This document shows positions 63,983-64,000 of a DNA stretch of 64,000 nt, one piece after another (the stretch's first letter is position 1; each line of letters starts with the position of its first letter). The DNA is taken from the NCBI RefSeq assembly GCF_900095795.1, contig NZ_LT608328.1:2659001-2723000 (forward strand), in the 5' to 3' direction. The DNA comes from Petrimonas mucosa. GTDB taxonomy: Bacteria > Bacteroidota > Bacteroidia > Bacteroidales > Dysgonomonadaceae. The notes below the pieces were generated by a model. It saw only the letters and a list, made by a program, of their open reading frames with translations, did not search any database and was not told the DNA's origin. The position numbers and the translations under genes were made by a program.

Positions 63983-64000
63983 TGTTACCAAACGGGTTGA

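Noticed and set aside
1-64000. CRISPR arrays, tRNA or rRNA genes, prophage
   Set aside because: No regularly spaced repeats, cloverleaf-like sequences, rRNA stretches or phage structural genes were noticed in the window.

Overview
This window looks like a chromosomal piece of a Bacteroidales bacterium, perhaps Dysgonomonadaceae/Porphyromonadaceae-like; the genus is not determined. The evidence is the number of SusC/SusD pairs, the NigD-like lipoprotein, promoters with the Bacteroidetes -7 box TAnnTTTG, and the absence of strong Shine-Dalgarno sites before most genes. All assignments come from reading the sequence; no database search was run.

Region 1 (1-4930) is a housekeeping block: ribosomal protein L34 (rpmH), a terminator, a membrane PASTA protein, the RluD-type pseudouridine synthase, D-Ala-D-Ala ligase, a PlsC-like acyltransferase and a NigD-like lipoprotein.

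Region 2 (4966-23253) is a run of exported glycoside hydrolases aimed at a rhamnose-rich glycan: four GH78-type alpha-L-rhamnosidases, one GH106, one GH43, one clan GH-D (GH36-like) enzyme with a discoidin domain, and one cytoplasmic sugar isomerase of the fucose/arabinose isomerase family.

Region 3 (23254-49706) holds the uptake system. A four-gene unit (canonical SusC, SusD, then a divergent SusC and a SusD with an extra inserted domain) occurs twice in tandem, followed by a DUF1735/discoidin surface lipoprotein. Three insertion sequences of different families sit here. An IS1595-type element (8-bp target duplication) interrupts the signal peptide of susD1. An IS4-type element sits just upstream of the second unit's operator. 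An IS256-type element (8-bp duplication) splits susC3.

Region 4 (49718-62332) follows a terminator: a CotH-kinase-family lipoprotein, two PF07944 (GH127-like) enzymes, a 1148-residue ORF that appears to fuse two exported enzymes, a DUF5722-like enzyme and a beta-propeller lipoprotein, mostly overlapping or nearly touching. A convergent TIM-barrel lipoprotein gene (62459-63559, minus strand) carries a premature stop.

One regulatory idea ties the locus together. The GH operon (P1, 7701-7748) and both SusC units (P2, 23284-23349; P3, 36516-36581) share an A/T-rich element (AAATATCAT...ACAG) placed 21-22 nt upstream of a TAnnTTTG box. At P2 and P3 TATCAT is repeated 21 bp apart. This suggests one activator controls import and degradation together. 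No regulator gene lies in the window. The activities (alpha-rhamnosidase, beta-arabinofuranosidase-like, GH43, alpha-galactosidase-like, no polysaccharide lyase) suggest a branched rhamnose/arabinose/galactose glycan such as an arabinogalactan or pectic side chain, but the substrate is inferred.
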